From contig NC_052131.2 of NCBI RefSeq assembly GCF_016086655.4, forward strand, positions 7,609,940 through 7,673,939: a DNA stretch of 64,000 nt, read 5' to 3'. Source of the stretch: Lepeophtheirus salmonis (Eukaryota > Arthropoda > Copepoda > Siphonostomatoida > Caligidae). This document shows positions 33,776 to 45,550 of this stretch, in pieces. The notes under the pieces were generated by a model that was given only the letters and a program-made list of their open reading frames with translations, had not been told where the DNA came from and did not search any database. How positions within the stretch are numbered: position 1 is the stretch's first letter; the number at the start of each line of letters is the position of its first letter. The position numbers and the translations under genes are program-made.

Positions 33776-35247
33776 TAGTGTAATAGACGAAAAGTGTACA
33801 AATTGTAACTTGTACAGAATAAAAGACGTATATATTTTGTTTCATTCTTCTTCTTTCTTTCATCCCCCTCAGCCCGTTAACTCTTTTTTTAAATATATCC
33901 TGACTAATAAAACAGAGTAAACTCAAAATACGCAGTTGCTCCACTCACGGGCACACACATATGAAATACAGTAATTCTATACATACTAACTATACCCATA
34001 CCCCTAGGACAAAGAAAGAGTAATACATATGTGTTTCCATGGCAATAAAATGGCGTGTTGTTATTATCGTAGGAGACTCACAAAATATATTAATATGTTG
34101 CGTCCAACTACGCAGTAGAATCCCAAGAAGAAAAGGCTAGGCATGGATAGAAAACGAAAGTATGAATACATATTATATTAGGGTGTCAATCCATATGTAG
34201 TGAGCACTAAATGATATATTTTTTTGTAAATCTCACCCTCTTACAAATTTATATATTGGATAGTAAAAATCAGTGTGGTCATCAAAAAACTAAGAAAATG
34301 GAATATTTAGAAGTCTTGAAAGTCAAGAAAATTAACGATTTTTTTTTGTAAATCCTTTCTTGTTCTTCTTTCATTATAATCATCAAACTACCTGAAAATA
34401 AATATTTTTTTATTTTATAACTACTTTTAGCAGAACAATTCAAATTAAAGTTCCCCGTAAAATATATTATTCTACTAAAATATGGAGTGATAGTTTACGA
34501 AGAAATAACATACTATCAAACTTGGTCTAACAGTCACTTCTATTAAGCATAACATCAGAGATCATATACGGATTTTTACATTTATAATTGTTACAAAATA
34601 GGACATATGGTTTAAGAGAACATCTGAACTAGGCCGTGTATTTTTTTTAGTTTCTCCTTGCCTGACTGCTTAATTTAATATCGATTTGACTGTATAACGT
34701 AGGTATGTATCATGTATAACACACAGTATTTTCTCCTTATTACTTGCCTCTAACCAAATAATTTCATGATTGGCTCAGAAAATCAATTTATACAAATTTC
34801 AGCTTGAATGAAACATATGTAGGCATGGCTTATGTATGCATTTCGTATATATCAAACATTCTCCTTCCCTATGAGCCCGCTTCCCTGGCCAAATAAGTAT
34901 GAGTAAAGTATTATTGATTTTCTATTTTATCATTTTTGAACTATGGGTGTGATCTTTTGCCAATTAATTATTACTCTTTTGTAATTAGAAAATAAATAGT
35001 AATTTAAAAAAATCATTTTGGTCCGGAATGCCTTTATTTCTGGAGACCCTAAATTTTAGTTTTAGAGGAGATTAGATTTTGAAATTTACATTCTGGTATA
35101 AGAAGCTCAAGAATATATCTGGAAAAACTATCTGATATAGTCTGTTTTTATTAATCAACCTAATATACACCTATAGCAGAAAGGTAATTTTTTTATTTTT
35201 TAAATTAAAGACAAAAAAAAGTGAGAGTTACGTTATTTTTATTTTTT
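33776..35247. other. AT-rich DNA, no supported feature
   Basis: The 61-codon minus frame at 33,759-33,944 has no support. No RNA or repeat terminus is recognised. Confidence 0.4.
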
Positions 35248-35281
35248 TTTCAACTGATTGCATATTTGCAATCAGTTGAAA
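35248..35281. repeat. Perfect hairpin, 15-bp arms and 4-base loop
   Basis: TTTCAACTGATTGCA is followed by TATT and then its exact reverse complement. It is isolated: no matching copy or neighbouring gene is seen. It could be a cruciform site, a MITE centre or a transcript hairpin. Confidence 0.8.
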
Positions 35282-38076
35282 GGAGTGTTGTGGTTTTTTA
35301 AACCAAAAATTCCAGGAGTGCAGGGGAACATTCAAGTTTCATTTTGAGTGTAGGATTGAATACCATCAAAATTACCTAATGTTGCTATGTATGTAGTATA
35401 TGAGGCCTCTTTTAGAGGGCTAGGTGGAAAAATTTCCTGTGCGTGTTGTTCATTCGTCAACATCAAAGTGTTGTTGAATATAAATCTTTTAAACGTATAC
35501 AACTTTTATGTTTCAAATTTGATCTGTAAATATGGTGTGTCAATATAAAAACGATTTTTGAAGAAAAATTAAGAGTAAAAGAAAATCCCAATATGTTTTT
35601 TAATTAATATATAAATACTGCATAGACATATTTGCGTCAATTAAAGTGTGTTTTTTTTTCGAATTTGTGGTATGAGTTAAGATAACAAAGAATTTAAATT
35701 TAGTTTATAACATTTATTTGATTTAAGAAACTTATTTTGAGCCCTTTTAAATAAAATTTATCAATTTTAATTCTTTTATTTTACAATCAATTTTATAGTT
35801 TAACTTGAGACGCTTCCACAGGATTAAACAGTATAATTTGTTGATAAAAGTTGACGACAATTCGTCAAAAAATACAATTGTTATCCACACTCAATTTTCA
35901 TAAAAATAATGCTATCTTATTCTATGTGATACAAATGTATTTAATTTGTATTTTATGCTTAAATGTTATTTTTAACCACGAAAGAATAAACTCAATAATT
36001 GCATAAATATATAAATAAGAGAAACTGAGGACAGTTTCAAGACTTTATCATGTCTCTAGCTTCAATATCAATAAATTATGACCAATTTATCATCGAAATT
36101 TTACGCCTTTTTTTCTCAATGTTTATATTATAAGCTACACCAAAATCTGTGATCTAATATTTGAATAAAACATCACAATTTTCTTAAATATTAAGAGAAT
36201 GGAATGAAATTTTCATGAACTACAGATTACAGTATTGTGCAAAAGATGATACTTTTAAATATCTGCAATGGAATTGTATAATATCCAATACGAGCATATG
36301 AATATCTTCCCTCGCTCTTCAGACAATAAATGATAGTTATTGAAAGGAAAGATATATTAAAATTAAAACGAAGAACTTTCATATTACGCAGTAAAAAAAA
36401 AAATTGTAAGGTGCTAATGTCAGGTTAAAATTGATGTACGCCGAATGAACAAATTTGTTGGAAATTTTACAATATACTAAATAAATAAATGTTTTAAACT
36501 CTATTATAATGTTTATTTAATCCAGCATACTGTATTTGGGATTTTAAAAGACTATATTAAAATGACTTATTTTTCAGCTAATAGTACAATTAAACTAAAC
36601 AACGGATTAAAAAAAAATCAAACAGAGCGAAAGATTAAAAGTTTATTTACATAAAATATAAAAGATGTCAAGTTGATTTTCCCAATCTAAGTAATAAACA
36701 TACAGTATTTATACGAGAATCCCAAAAATTTAAACTTCCGCGCATGTTTCTTGCAAGATTTTTCCTCTCCGTAAATTGGCATTTTGTAACATCCTTAATA
36801 TATATAGCTCTCAGTTTATAAGAGCCTATACATACTTGGCATAGGGTTACTTCAATATATAAACTGTATTCATTCTTTTGATGAATTAATATGATAAAAT
36901 AGAGACTAGTCAAGCGTCTCAACTGATCAACGATTAAATATTAATTGAAAATCTATGACTCGTAAAAAATAATATATTTTTATAAACATTAAATATTATG
37001 ATGTCATAAATTACAACAACAAACAAAAAATCTCTGCTTGTATCAGATGAGAGGATTTCTTCAACATACTTATACCTAAGCAGGAATCTCATTACATGTA
37101 CTCAAGATATAACGCAGTATCGCAAATCTTGAGGGATATCTTTTGTTTTAAAAAATGTGAGGTGTGACGTTACTCTGTATAAAAAGTAAAAAGGGTAAAA
37201 AATAGCCTATTATGAAGGCATATACACTCTAGGGTGGGAAGAACCCCAAAAAGTTAGAAAATCGAATATGACTAGTTATTTTTCAATGTTATACATAAAA
37301 ATAAGCATACATGCCGAATTTCGGATACACAAGAAAATGTGTTTAGCTCCATACAAAGAATGGATATATCAATGCCTCATATACTTTTTTCCTCCCTATT
37401 CTTTTAACCTAATTTGCAACGTAATTTGAAAATTTGAAGTTTGGTAGTTAATCAATTATTATACTTCTCAATCTTTTTTCATAGACGTATCCCTTTCGAA
37501 ATATGTTTTCCGCCACGGATCTTGTACAGAGTATTTATTTATTTTTGGAAGTAAATGAATATATATTTCTGTCAATCTGACCATCTAACCTCTGAAGATT
37601 CTACAAATACTCACATTTAAGAACCACTAGCATAGACAACTGAACTAGATTTTACAGATTTGTATAGCATCAACAATAAATCAAGAGGAAAAAATCATAG
37701 TAGAAATTATTTGACTATTCTTACTAAACATGTTCCTTCTTTGCTTTTATTGCTTTAAAAGCCATTTGAAATAGTATAATTTATATTTGTTTGGTTCCAA
37801 ATAAAACTAAAAAATCCCAATATTCTCGACTCATAATAAATTAATATGATAAAATCTAATGAAATATTATGGTAGAATGAAATTATTTAAAATGGTAGAA
37901 TTCAATGAGATAACATTAATAAAATTAAATAAAATAATCAAGGGGAATTGTGATTTACAATAGATTAGTAAAATTATTTGATAGAATTTAATGATAAATG
38001 CAAAAACGAAAAACGAAACAAAATTACACGTGAGATTCGTAGTGTGGAATTAAAGTAGATGTGGATTATTCAGAAA
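35282..38076. other. AT-rich DNA, no supported gene
   Basis: The minus frame at 36,668-36,922 (84 codons) lacks motifs and splice context. A hAT-like terminal word (ttaagaaccactag) is at 37,618-37,631. Nothing else is recognised. Confidence 0.4.
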
Positions 38077-38200
38077 TTATCTGAGGTAGTGTTTGGCCTC
38101 TTCTGAGTGGCAAACAAGCTTTGTGTTGTCAGCATATATCATATATATTTTGGATCTCAGGTCGTCACACATCGACTCTCTGTATACCTCTCCAAGTATG
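38077..38200 (-). pseudogene. LINE reverse-transcriptase fragment
   Basis: The minus strand reads LGEVYRESMCDDLRSKIYMI, then YADNTKLVCHSEEAKHYLR and a TAA at 38,077-38,079. The arrangement 'L-R-S-K-I-Y-M-.-Y-A-D-N-T-K' is that of the catalytic YADD box of non-LTR retrotransposon reverse transcriptases, with the second Asp changed to Asn. Only ~40 residues remain and no neighbouring LINE domains are legible, so this is a dead scrap. Confidence 0.6.
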
Positions 38201-39780
38201 TAAATAATCTTGTGTGAAGATATAGGCAATGTGTCCGAGGAAAGTACAAATAAATAATATAGAATTCAGTAAAAATCAAAAATATGTATTTATCATGCTA
38301 TAGCGGAAGGGTATGTTTTGGATGATATTGCTTTTAAAAATCCAGGAAATATAAATCATCCGAGATGGTGCACTAATGGCAATATATATTTAAGTACGTG
38401 TATTTAAGACATAGTTGAAGATTCGACCCCAGTTTCAGGGCCAAAATTTGGAAGATATTCACCTGTGAATTCTTAAAAGTAATACATGTTTTTAAACCAA
38501 AATTTTATGTAACTCAAAGCTGAAGTCAGAAATACAAAATATGCAATCGTTTTTTTTTTTTAGATATACTCATTTGCGTATAGGTATGTTTAATCTGACG
38601 GAAATAAAAATACATCTTCACCATTTTCAAGTTCTACAAATGAATCAATTAGTCAAACACCTGTGGTTTTGAGAACCTGAAGTTGTTTTGTGACAAATTG
38701 AACCTTGATTTAGTCAAAATACAGTAGTTGTTAGTCATGTGAGTGCGTAATATCACACGTTCCAAAACATGGATATTTTGTTCAAAAATTGAGTTTATGT
38801 TGCTTTGTAAATAAATAAAAAATCAGAAATATTAAGTAGTTCACGAATATTCATCATTTCGTATTTTTGTTACGGACATTTGTAATACAAAATTTTGCAT
38901 AATATTTAAAATTCGTAAATTGCTAAAAAAAAAATCAAAATCGGAAATATTACATCTGCTACGAGAAAATTAAACACAATAGGCTAAAGAATACTATTTT
39001 AGGTAAAAATGATTAAATTTTCAAGTATATAGCTCCTAACATACCATCCATTTGACAATGCCAGTCGGCATTTTTTCCCCATGTCAATAAAATTATGGAG
39101 TACGAGTAATATTTTTTCTATTTTTTTAAATGTTTCTATAAAAAAAATTATAAATTAGGTATCAATTTAAAGCTAATTAAATTGATATATAAATCAAGTC
39201 TGCCGCCCCTTCATATTAGTAGATATGCCTACTTAAAGCCAGGCATTTATCAAAAGTGTGAATATATTGAAAAATATTTTCATAGCAGTCATTGCACAAA
39301 TGTTATGGGAGAAACAACTAAACAGACACAAATTCAAATTTCTTGTCTAAGCGAATCAAAATTCAGGATTGAAACTAAAAAAAATCATAATCTATATTTT
39401 ATCATTATTTTTTTTACATTTAATCTATTTTTTACCCTAAAAAAGACTGATTAAATAATTCTCAATCCTTATTTTCTACCATAAATATTTTTTTCACACT
39501 TTTGGCATTCAAACCGTGGTCAAATGTTCATCCACGTCATCAAGCCTTAAAATTAAAACAGGAGAACAAGAAGAACAGCTTAGCTGTCATGATAATATCT
39601 GTTTTAGCTAGAAAATGAAGGAAATGAACAGAGATTTTGCTCTGTATCTAGCAAGATCGCAAATGTTTACTGTATAAATAAAAATCACTCTCCAGATTGC
39701 AACTATAAAATGTATCACACTCATTTATTGTCATATTTTTACAAATCAATATAGAAATTTATTCAAACAAGTCAGAAATA
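38201..39780. other. AT-rich DNA, no supported gene
   Basis: The 90-codon plus frame at 39,182-39,454 has no recognised motif, and its end is A/T low complexity. Nothing else is supported. Confidence 0.4.
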
Positions 39781-39802
39781 TTGAGGCATCCAACAAAAAC
39801 TT

Positions 39803-40023
39803 TTGGGCTTTATCTTCATTTGATCTTAACCCTCTTGATTTAGTAATGTAAATTTATGGTCAAGGGGGAGAAATGCAGTTTCCGGATTTTAAAAGGACTC
39901 CCTCGTGGCAGCCGAAAAGGCTGGCAAGGGAAAATATCACGGAAGATGTTGTGAGTACCAGCTGCAAGTCAGAGAGGAGGACCTTCGCCAATCACATTGA
40001 ATCCAATATTGATGAATTGTAGG
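39803..40023 (+). pseudogene. Tc1/mariner transposase C-terminal relic
   Basis: The plus strand reads FWALSSFDLNPLDLVM, then, after a stop and a shifted stretch, RLARENITEDVVSTSCKSER and RTFANHIESNIDEL followed by TAG. This corresponds to the 'W..SSPDLNPLD' box with the third Asp, and to the C-terminal 'MTEDVV..SCK.FR.R...I...' tail of Tc1-like transposases. The N-terminal and central parts are not legible upstream. It is non-functional. Confidence 0.65.
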
Positions 40024-40029
40024 ATAATA

Positions 40030-40684
40030 TTAAACCTGTAAAAAAAGGATTAATACATATTATTCTAACAAAAAACCATAATCACACAATAATTATACTT
40101 TTGATGGAACTGTAATTCTATATTACCCTGTACACATCGAAACAGTAATTTAAAACCTTTTTTCTTCTTCTTGATTTTAATAAAAGGATGGTTGAGCAAA
40201 ATGAACGTTTTATTTCCCTGAGTATTGTTCAAATAATATTAATTATGCTTTATTGTAACAGAATGACAAAAAGTGCTCCGTAATTGGACGCTCCCATTAA
40301 ATCAAATTATGGGTATTTGTGAAGAATCATTAATTCAAATGATTTTTCAAAATTTCAAGAATTTATGTGGATAAACATATAGTTTTCTTAAAAACAGATA
40401 TGTTTTTTAATTTGGCTTGATCTATAAATTATTTAACACTTTGAGGAATACATCATTGTAAAAGGCTTCTATAAAATAGGCATTAAATGAAAAGTATTGT
40501 ATTTACAAAAAAAATATTAAACTACTAATCGCGGTGCTATCTTACAAAAAAAAAAATACTGCTGTCAAATGTCCATTTTCAATAATGATCCTTCAGGTAT
40601 CCCTGAGGACGTCACCATAAAATGACTCCACTCCAACTTGAAAATCCATCCCGGTGCTTGTACTTTCCTAACATAAAAGATGTA
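40030..40684. other. AT-rich DNA, no supported feature
   Basis: May include the degenerate 3' flank of the Tc1 relic. No inverted terminus could be identified. Confidence 0.35.
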
Positions 40685-40900
40685 TTTTTATTGTCCATTG
40701 TCGATTTTTCCCTTTAATAATGTTCTAAAAATTTCTTGGTTGAATTATAAATTCCTTTTCTTAAACTCTGAACTAGTCTAACAATTTTGAATAACTATTC
40801 AATATTTGCTAAGAATTGACTGAGTACTAACTGATTTTGGGACTTTATTCCGTTTTTTTTGAAGAAAATTTGATACAATAACGGTGGGTTCTGTTAAGGT
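40685..40900 (+). repeat. Copy of the 19,966-20,278 MITE family
   Basis: Shares 'ttgtcgatttttcccttt', 'aatgttctaaaa', 'tttcttggttgaattataaa', 'gagtactaactgattttggg' and 'gaagaaaatttgatacaata' in order with the other copies. Confidence 0.55.
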
Positions 40901-41277
40901 TCTGAAGTTAGGCTGCTAGATTGAGAAAAAAAACTTAAGTCGTCAAGTAGATAAATTAGAAAAAAAATATATATTATTTTTCATTTCGGTGAATTTGTTT
41001 TACATTCCGATCACTAGTTAACTATGATAATGATTAGTGATATAAGTCAAGGCAATCCATTAAAATGTAAAGTAGATTTTTTTTTTCTTTCAAATTGAAA
41101 ACCAACTCACCATTTCAGTCGAGTTGATAATCATTGTTCTAGTCGACAAAACCTAAACCACTAATTAAATAGGTGTGAAATTCACAGCTTCACAAGATTA
41201 AATATGATCCTTATATGATAAATTTAATTTTTTATGAGTCCTCTTAATCGAGATCAAGTGAAAATATAGGAATGTAG

Positions 41278-41608
41278 GTCCCCCCCCCCAAAAAAAAAAA
41301 AAGAAAAATTAAAGAATTTCTGCTTTTTACTAGAAATTTTTTTGCTCAGGATAAAAAAATTTTATACAAAATTAAGGTTAAAATTTATTTTTTAAAAACA
41401 ATACCTTTCTTGTGAAAAATTGAGGATTTTGGAAATTTTTTTACAAAATTTGACGTTTGAAAATTTTTCCAAAATTTAATATTAGAAATCAAATTTTTAA
41501 ACTTTTTTCCAAATCATTTTTTGAAATATTGTGTGAATAGGTATGAGTTTTAAAAAAAATTCCAAAAACCATGTCTCCCCCAAAATATAGTACTGCGGAC
41601 GCCCCTGA
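41278..41608. repeat. AT-rich foldback repeat, copy 10
   Basis: Opens with a C-run followed by an A-run (cccccccccc-aaaaaaaaaa), has core words, and ends with tgcggacgcccctg. The outer left cap is missing. Confidence 0.75.
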
Positions 41609-41639
41609 CATTCCATTGGAAGACTATTATTTACCTTCG

Positions 41640-41830
41640 CCAACGAATTTATAACAGAGTTTATGTTACCGCCTCCGTTTATCTGTTAGTGAACAAGATG
41701 TCAGAGAAAGTGAAAAACACATAATTGACCATAACTATTTGACAAAAAAAAAAGAGATAACTTGCAATTAAAGTGATTATAAGCGGAGATTTGCACTCTA
41801 CCGAGTGATTATTTTAGTCATAAATATATA
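41640..41830 (+). repeat. Dispersed repeat shared with 31,185-31,400
   Basis: See the 31-kb copy for shared words. This copy retains the end motif 'tgcactctaccgagtg' (a short palindrome). Confidence 0.5.
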
Positions 41831-41894
41831 TGGTAGTACATTGAATATTATCTACTAATTATCAAGAAATATTTGGCCGCAGTAGTTCAACTAA

Positions 41895-41980
41895 GGAACG
41901 ACAAAGATCAATGGACAACGCGCTCGGGATAAATTATTCTCTTACACTCAATATACGTAGGTTCGCTTCTCAGTCGTTCC
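41895..41980 (+). tRNA. tRNA-like sequence, probably a pseudogene or SINE head
   Basis: An 86-base segment starts GGAACGA and ends TCGTTCC, giving a perfect 7-bp acceptor stem. Near the 5' end, 'atcaatggacaacgcgctcg' resembles the D-arm and A box of Arg/Leu-type tRNAs, and 'ggttcgcttct' matches the B box (GGTTCRANNCC) except in one or two places. The T stem pairs poorly and no convincing anticodon loop is found in the longer central part. It is best read as a degenerate tRNA or the promoter head of a tRNA-derived SINE. Confidence 0.4.
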
Positions 41981-42229
41981 TGGAAAAGGGAATATACTTT
42001 GTGTATATGGAATTTATAGACAATTCCTAGGTCAGAAAACTAAGTATAGCAATTAGAAAAGGAAAACAGTTGATGATTTAATAGCTCGTGTGTGTGTTCA
42101 CATCTCCTTCCAAAAGAAGAATTATCGCTTACCTTTCCTGATTTATATGATTTAAAAATGCATATTAAACTAAATATATAGTAATTTAAATAAATAACTA
42201 CAATATTTTCCAAACACTAATGTTATTTT
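41981..42229. other. Downstream of the tRNA-like sequence
   Basis: If the tRNA-like block is a SINE head, its body would lie here ('aaaagggaatatactttgtg' onward). No tail or target duplication is identified. Confidence 0.25.
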
Positions 42230-42370
42230 AAATGTAAAAGGTTCTCCTCTTTGTATAAATAATTCATTTTCTCACCCTAAAATCATATAACAAGCAGCTG
42301 ATATAAACAAGGGTAGTAGCCATATGTCTCGCTCCCGCCTTCTCCTAGCGCTCTTACACAAATCCCATTT
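42230..42370 (-). repeat. ~400-bp dispersed repeat, copy 2 of 4 (partial)
   Basis: In reverse complement this matches 58,855-58,990: 'gaaatgggatttgtgtaaga', 'gcgctaggagaaggcgggag', 'atatcagctgcttgttatatg' and 'acaaagaggagaac'. Confidence 0.6.
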
Positions 42371-42714
42371 CTAGTATACTATAATGTATATTTATACTTA
42401 AACAGGTCAACTGTATCTGGCAATTAAAGGATCATTAAAAAACAACACTATTTATTGAAAATGTAAAAATGCGCGCATTTTTATTTGTCCAAGGGTACAA
42501 CTGTAAATATTTAAAGTGCTAGTGGCAACTGGGATATAATAGCTAGTACAAATTTTTTTATCCTAGTTAAAAATGAGTGAATGTTTATATCCATACTAAT
42601 AAGGGACAAGTGCTCGTTGATCAACAGCTAACAAACAAATACTTTGTAGACTTTTATATAATTGAGATAACGCTGTTTAAATATATTTGAAGTATTTATA
42701 TTCCATTTACTTAC

Positions 42715-42780
42715 CCATAAGTCATAAATCATATTTATATATTTGCAACTGCACCTCAAGAAGGTGATAATTTTGCTTGT
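42715..42780 (-). other. Candidate exon, minus strand (weak)
   Basis: On the minus strand a good acceptor (atcttgtttcaatatgcag) is followed by 66 open nt in phase 0 (TSKIITFLRCSCKYINMIYD) and a strong donor (ATGG/GTAAGTAAA). The phase fits the candidate exon at 46,775-46,827 upstream. The A/T-rich codons make chance likely. Confidence 0.2.
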
Positions 42781-42799
42781 CTGCATATTGAAACAAGAT

Positions 42800-43045
42800 A
42801 TAAAATATGCACTCTAATTTGCAATAATAATGATTTATGAGTTTGGTTTTTTTATCTTTGTTTTTTGCAACTTCATAATATTATTGCATTTCCCTATACC
42901 CCCAAAAAAAGTCATTATAAAATATGGGCCATGCTTATTAAAAAGGTATTTTTTCTCACCCAAACAAGAAACATTTTAAATCAAAGAACCTTTTTATTTT
43001 GACAGGGAGAGTTATTGAGTTTGAAGATTATAATATGCCTGCACA
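42800..43045. repeat. Relative of the 17,909-18,146 MITE
   Basis: The right arm 'aaagaacctttttattttga' then 'gagtttgaagattataatatgc' matches that MITE's right end. The left arm is poorly preserved. Confidence 0.5.
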
Positions 43046-43114
43046 GTGTACATGCGTCATATATATGTGGTAACCCACCATAATAGAGTAGTTCCTAATG
43101 GTGTACGGTAACTT

Positions 43115-43205
43115 CGTATAAAACATATTCGTATAAGGACAATTCGTATAAAAGATTTCCGTATAAGGACATTTCGTATAAAAACAATTTTGTATCAAAC
43201 CACTT
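43115..43205 (+). repeat. Short tandem repeat of TTCGTATAA-type units
   Basis: 'cgtataa' followed by aaa- or gga-variants recurs five times at roughly 15-17-base spacing ('ttcgtataaggacaa', 'ttcgtataaaagat', 'ccgtataaggacat'). It is the only such array in the window. Confidence 0.75.
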
Positions 43206-43760
43206 CGTCTACATTTATGAGGAAACGGGGCATAGACTTTATGAATTGTCGATTTGTACCCCGAATGTTGGGGGCGTATTCGAGTACCGCCGATACTTAA
43301 GTAACTAATAAGAGCCCCTCAACAATCCCTCAATATAAAAAAATGTCATTTCGAAATTTTTCCTAAATAAATGAAATTGCAATTTTGATAATAAAAAGTT
43401 CTGAGCAAGTCAACCACCAAATGAAAAATACTTGTTATTGTTTTGCAAAATTAACATTTTGGCTTTACCTTAAACCCTTTTACGGCAAAATCTACTCTAC
43501 ATTAACGATTGCAACAGTTAAAAAAATCAAGTTTGATTTATAAATTAAGAAAATTAGACAAAATGATATTTTTAAAGGAATACATCATTAGTCCTTTTAA
43601 GGTATTGCAATGATGCCTAAGATATTAAGATAAATTATAAATGTTTATTATAGATTACAGAAAATATTGACTCTTACAACTTTTTTTTCTCGGGGAAAGG
43701 AGAGGGAATTTTTTGTGCTATTTAATTAAATTACAATGGATTTTAAAAGTTAGGAATAAA
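43206..43760. other. AT-rich DNA, no supported feature
   Basis: Contains one less A/T-rich stretch (43,225-43,320) without a usable reading frame. Nothing else is seen. Confidence 0.4.
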
Positions 43761-43794
43761 GATAAGTTACCGCGTTTATCATGTGTGTACCATT

Positions 43795-43960
43795 GCATAT
43801 TATAATCTTCAAACATCAACAACTCTTCAAAATTTAATTTTTTTCTGGAATTTTCCCTCCTACTAATAAGAGATATAGTAAATCACAAAACATCTTAATT
43901 TTCATATAGACAGTTGTTTATGTTTGAAGACTATAATATACAAAGTTTTTGAAAATACAT
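43795..43960. repeat. Relative of the 17,909-18,146 MITE, short form
   Basis: 'gcatattataatcttcaaac' plus 'atcaacaactc' near 43,796 is inverted at 43,912-43,945 ('gttgtttatgtttgaagact' plus 'ataatatac'). It is a compact foldback. The 87-codon frame at 43,983-44,246 starts just outside and is unrecognised; I give it no gene status. Confidence 0.55.
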
Positions 43961-44296
43961 TGTTCATCCCCTTAAATATTACGTGTATATGCATGATATA
44001 TGTGATAAGCCAAGGGGCCACGTACAATGTATATGCGGAGGTAGGAGGAGTTTAGATATTGGGAAAAGAAGCTATAATATAGTACGCACATTATGTTTAC
44101 CGAATGCGAACATTGTGCTGGAGAGAAGAATTAACAAAACTTGCGTACATACTTTGTTTTTGGGCCCCAAGAAAAGAATGGATTATGAAATTACGCCTAT
44201 TAATAGAAGATTAATCTATTTTTGTAACATTTTTAATGACCACTAAAATAGAATCATGAAATGAAATACATTATATGGCTGTTTGTTCATTCATTA

Positions 44297-44700
44297 TAGG
44301 TTGGAGAAAAAATAATTTCATATTTTTGGTTGTAATTCAATGTTTGATAAGAAGTTTTACAATCATCCGATTTAAGCCAAGTATATCTTGTTCAGTTTGA
44401 AAACTTCTTGCCAACAAGAATCGAACCCTTATCGTAGAATCCCTTGTACATATTGGAAAACAAACATGGACAATCAATTTTTACAAACCCCTATTGAGAC
44501 CAAATTTGTACACACAAGTGCGTTGCCCATAGACACGAACAGGTGTTAGTCACTTATTGCTAGTTCCGGAATGTAGAGTTTATGCATGAAAACATCCCAT
44601 CCGAGCTCCTGGAGCTAATAGTTCCCAATAAAAGACGTGTGTGTGCTAGTGTTGTCTTGATGATGTCTGCTATTCACGAATGCTTCTGTTCTATCGCCAA
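44297..44700 (-). pseudogene. Mariner transposase, 3' half relic with terminal repeat
   Basis: Minus-strand blocks read HQDNTSTHTSFIGNY (second catalytic Asp), LQELGWDVFMHKLYIPELAI then SD (the third-Asp box of true mariners), HLFVSMGNALV and GFDSCWQEVFKLNK. The outer end 'taggttggagaaaaaataat' at 44,297 resembles the mariner terminal repeat (TTAGGTTGG...AAAAGTAAT). Frameshifts and stops are frequent. The N-terminal half is missing: the sequence is joined upstream to a different transposon fragment at about 44,720. Confidence 0.7.
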
Positions 44701-44789
44701 CTTCAAACGGCCTAGTTGATTAGAGTAGAGGGCAGAATTGAGTGGGGAAAAAAATTGAACCCTGATTTGCCCAACTGTCCTCACGGTCA

Positions 44790-44875
44790 CGTGATAATGT
44801 TTGAAATTATTTTTGGATCAACATCCTCGTCAAGAAGATCCAAAACCCTTGGCCTTTTTTATTCCTGTTTACTCA
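44790..44875 (-). pseudogene. Tc1-like transposase N-terminal fragment
   Basis: The minus strand reads MSKQE, a stop, then KRPRVLDLLDEDVDPKIISN-I, a helix-turn-helix start typical of a different Tc1/mariner subgroup from the mariner half next to it. Sequence homology ends after ~28 codons. The neighbouring mariner half lies in the same orientation, giving an accidental chimaera. The plus frame at 44,716-44,976 is its shadow. Confidence 0.6.
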
Positions 44876-44999
44876 TTTTGTTCGATTTTGATCAGATCAA
44901 AACAATGTACAAGAAAAACAACACATGTTTCGGAACATTGCTTGCACATGAACCCTTAAAAAAGCTGAAAAATTAATTTTTATCCCGTGGAACATTTCC

Positions 45000-45550
45000 T
45001 TGTTGCACTCTGTAAGGTTTTAGACCGTAGTCTGGTCTAAGTCTCAACACTAGTAATTATTATTATTTTTAATTTTTTTTTGTATAAAAACCTAACTACA
45101 AGACTTACATATAAATAATCTAGGCATATTTTGCTCTCTAAATCTCTTTTTAAGTACAATAAATTAAGAATGAGTAAATGATATAAAGAGTTAGTTAGCC
45201 AAGGTGTTTCAAACACTTGAATAGAATTAGTAATCATCAAAATAATATGAATGATATACCTACTACATACTAGGGATGTCACGGATAATGGGTCTTAACT
45301 AGTTTAAGAACTACTAAATTGATGATAACAGGTAAAAGAACTTGGTCATGAATCCTGACCACAAACCAAAAAAATAAAAAATGTGGCATCATTCATCTAG
45401 TGTGTTCTCTCTTTCCTTCAGACAAGAGGGTTTAGATGTAACACCTTCTACCCAGTGGCAACCCGTAGCTTTTTGCCCCCTTAAACCAAAATATAAAATT
45501 TAGATTTTCTATAACTTGTAGAAAAATTACAAATTAAGGGGTCTTACAGA
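45000..45550. other. AT-rich DNA, no supported feature
   Basis: A short 'gtctggtctaagtctcaac' word belongs to the degenerate 'caagtc' group. The minus frame at 45,037-45,282 is not supported. Confidence 0.4.

Noticed and set aside
41110..41160. Strong GTGAGT donor with upstream acceptor on the minus strand
   Set aside because: All three frames of the intervening 50 nt contain stops.
44410..44430. B-box-like GGGTTCGATTC on the minus strand suggesting a tRNA
   Set aside because: It lies within the readable mariner transposase relic (GFDSCWQEVF), and there is no acceptor stem or A box at tRNA spacing.
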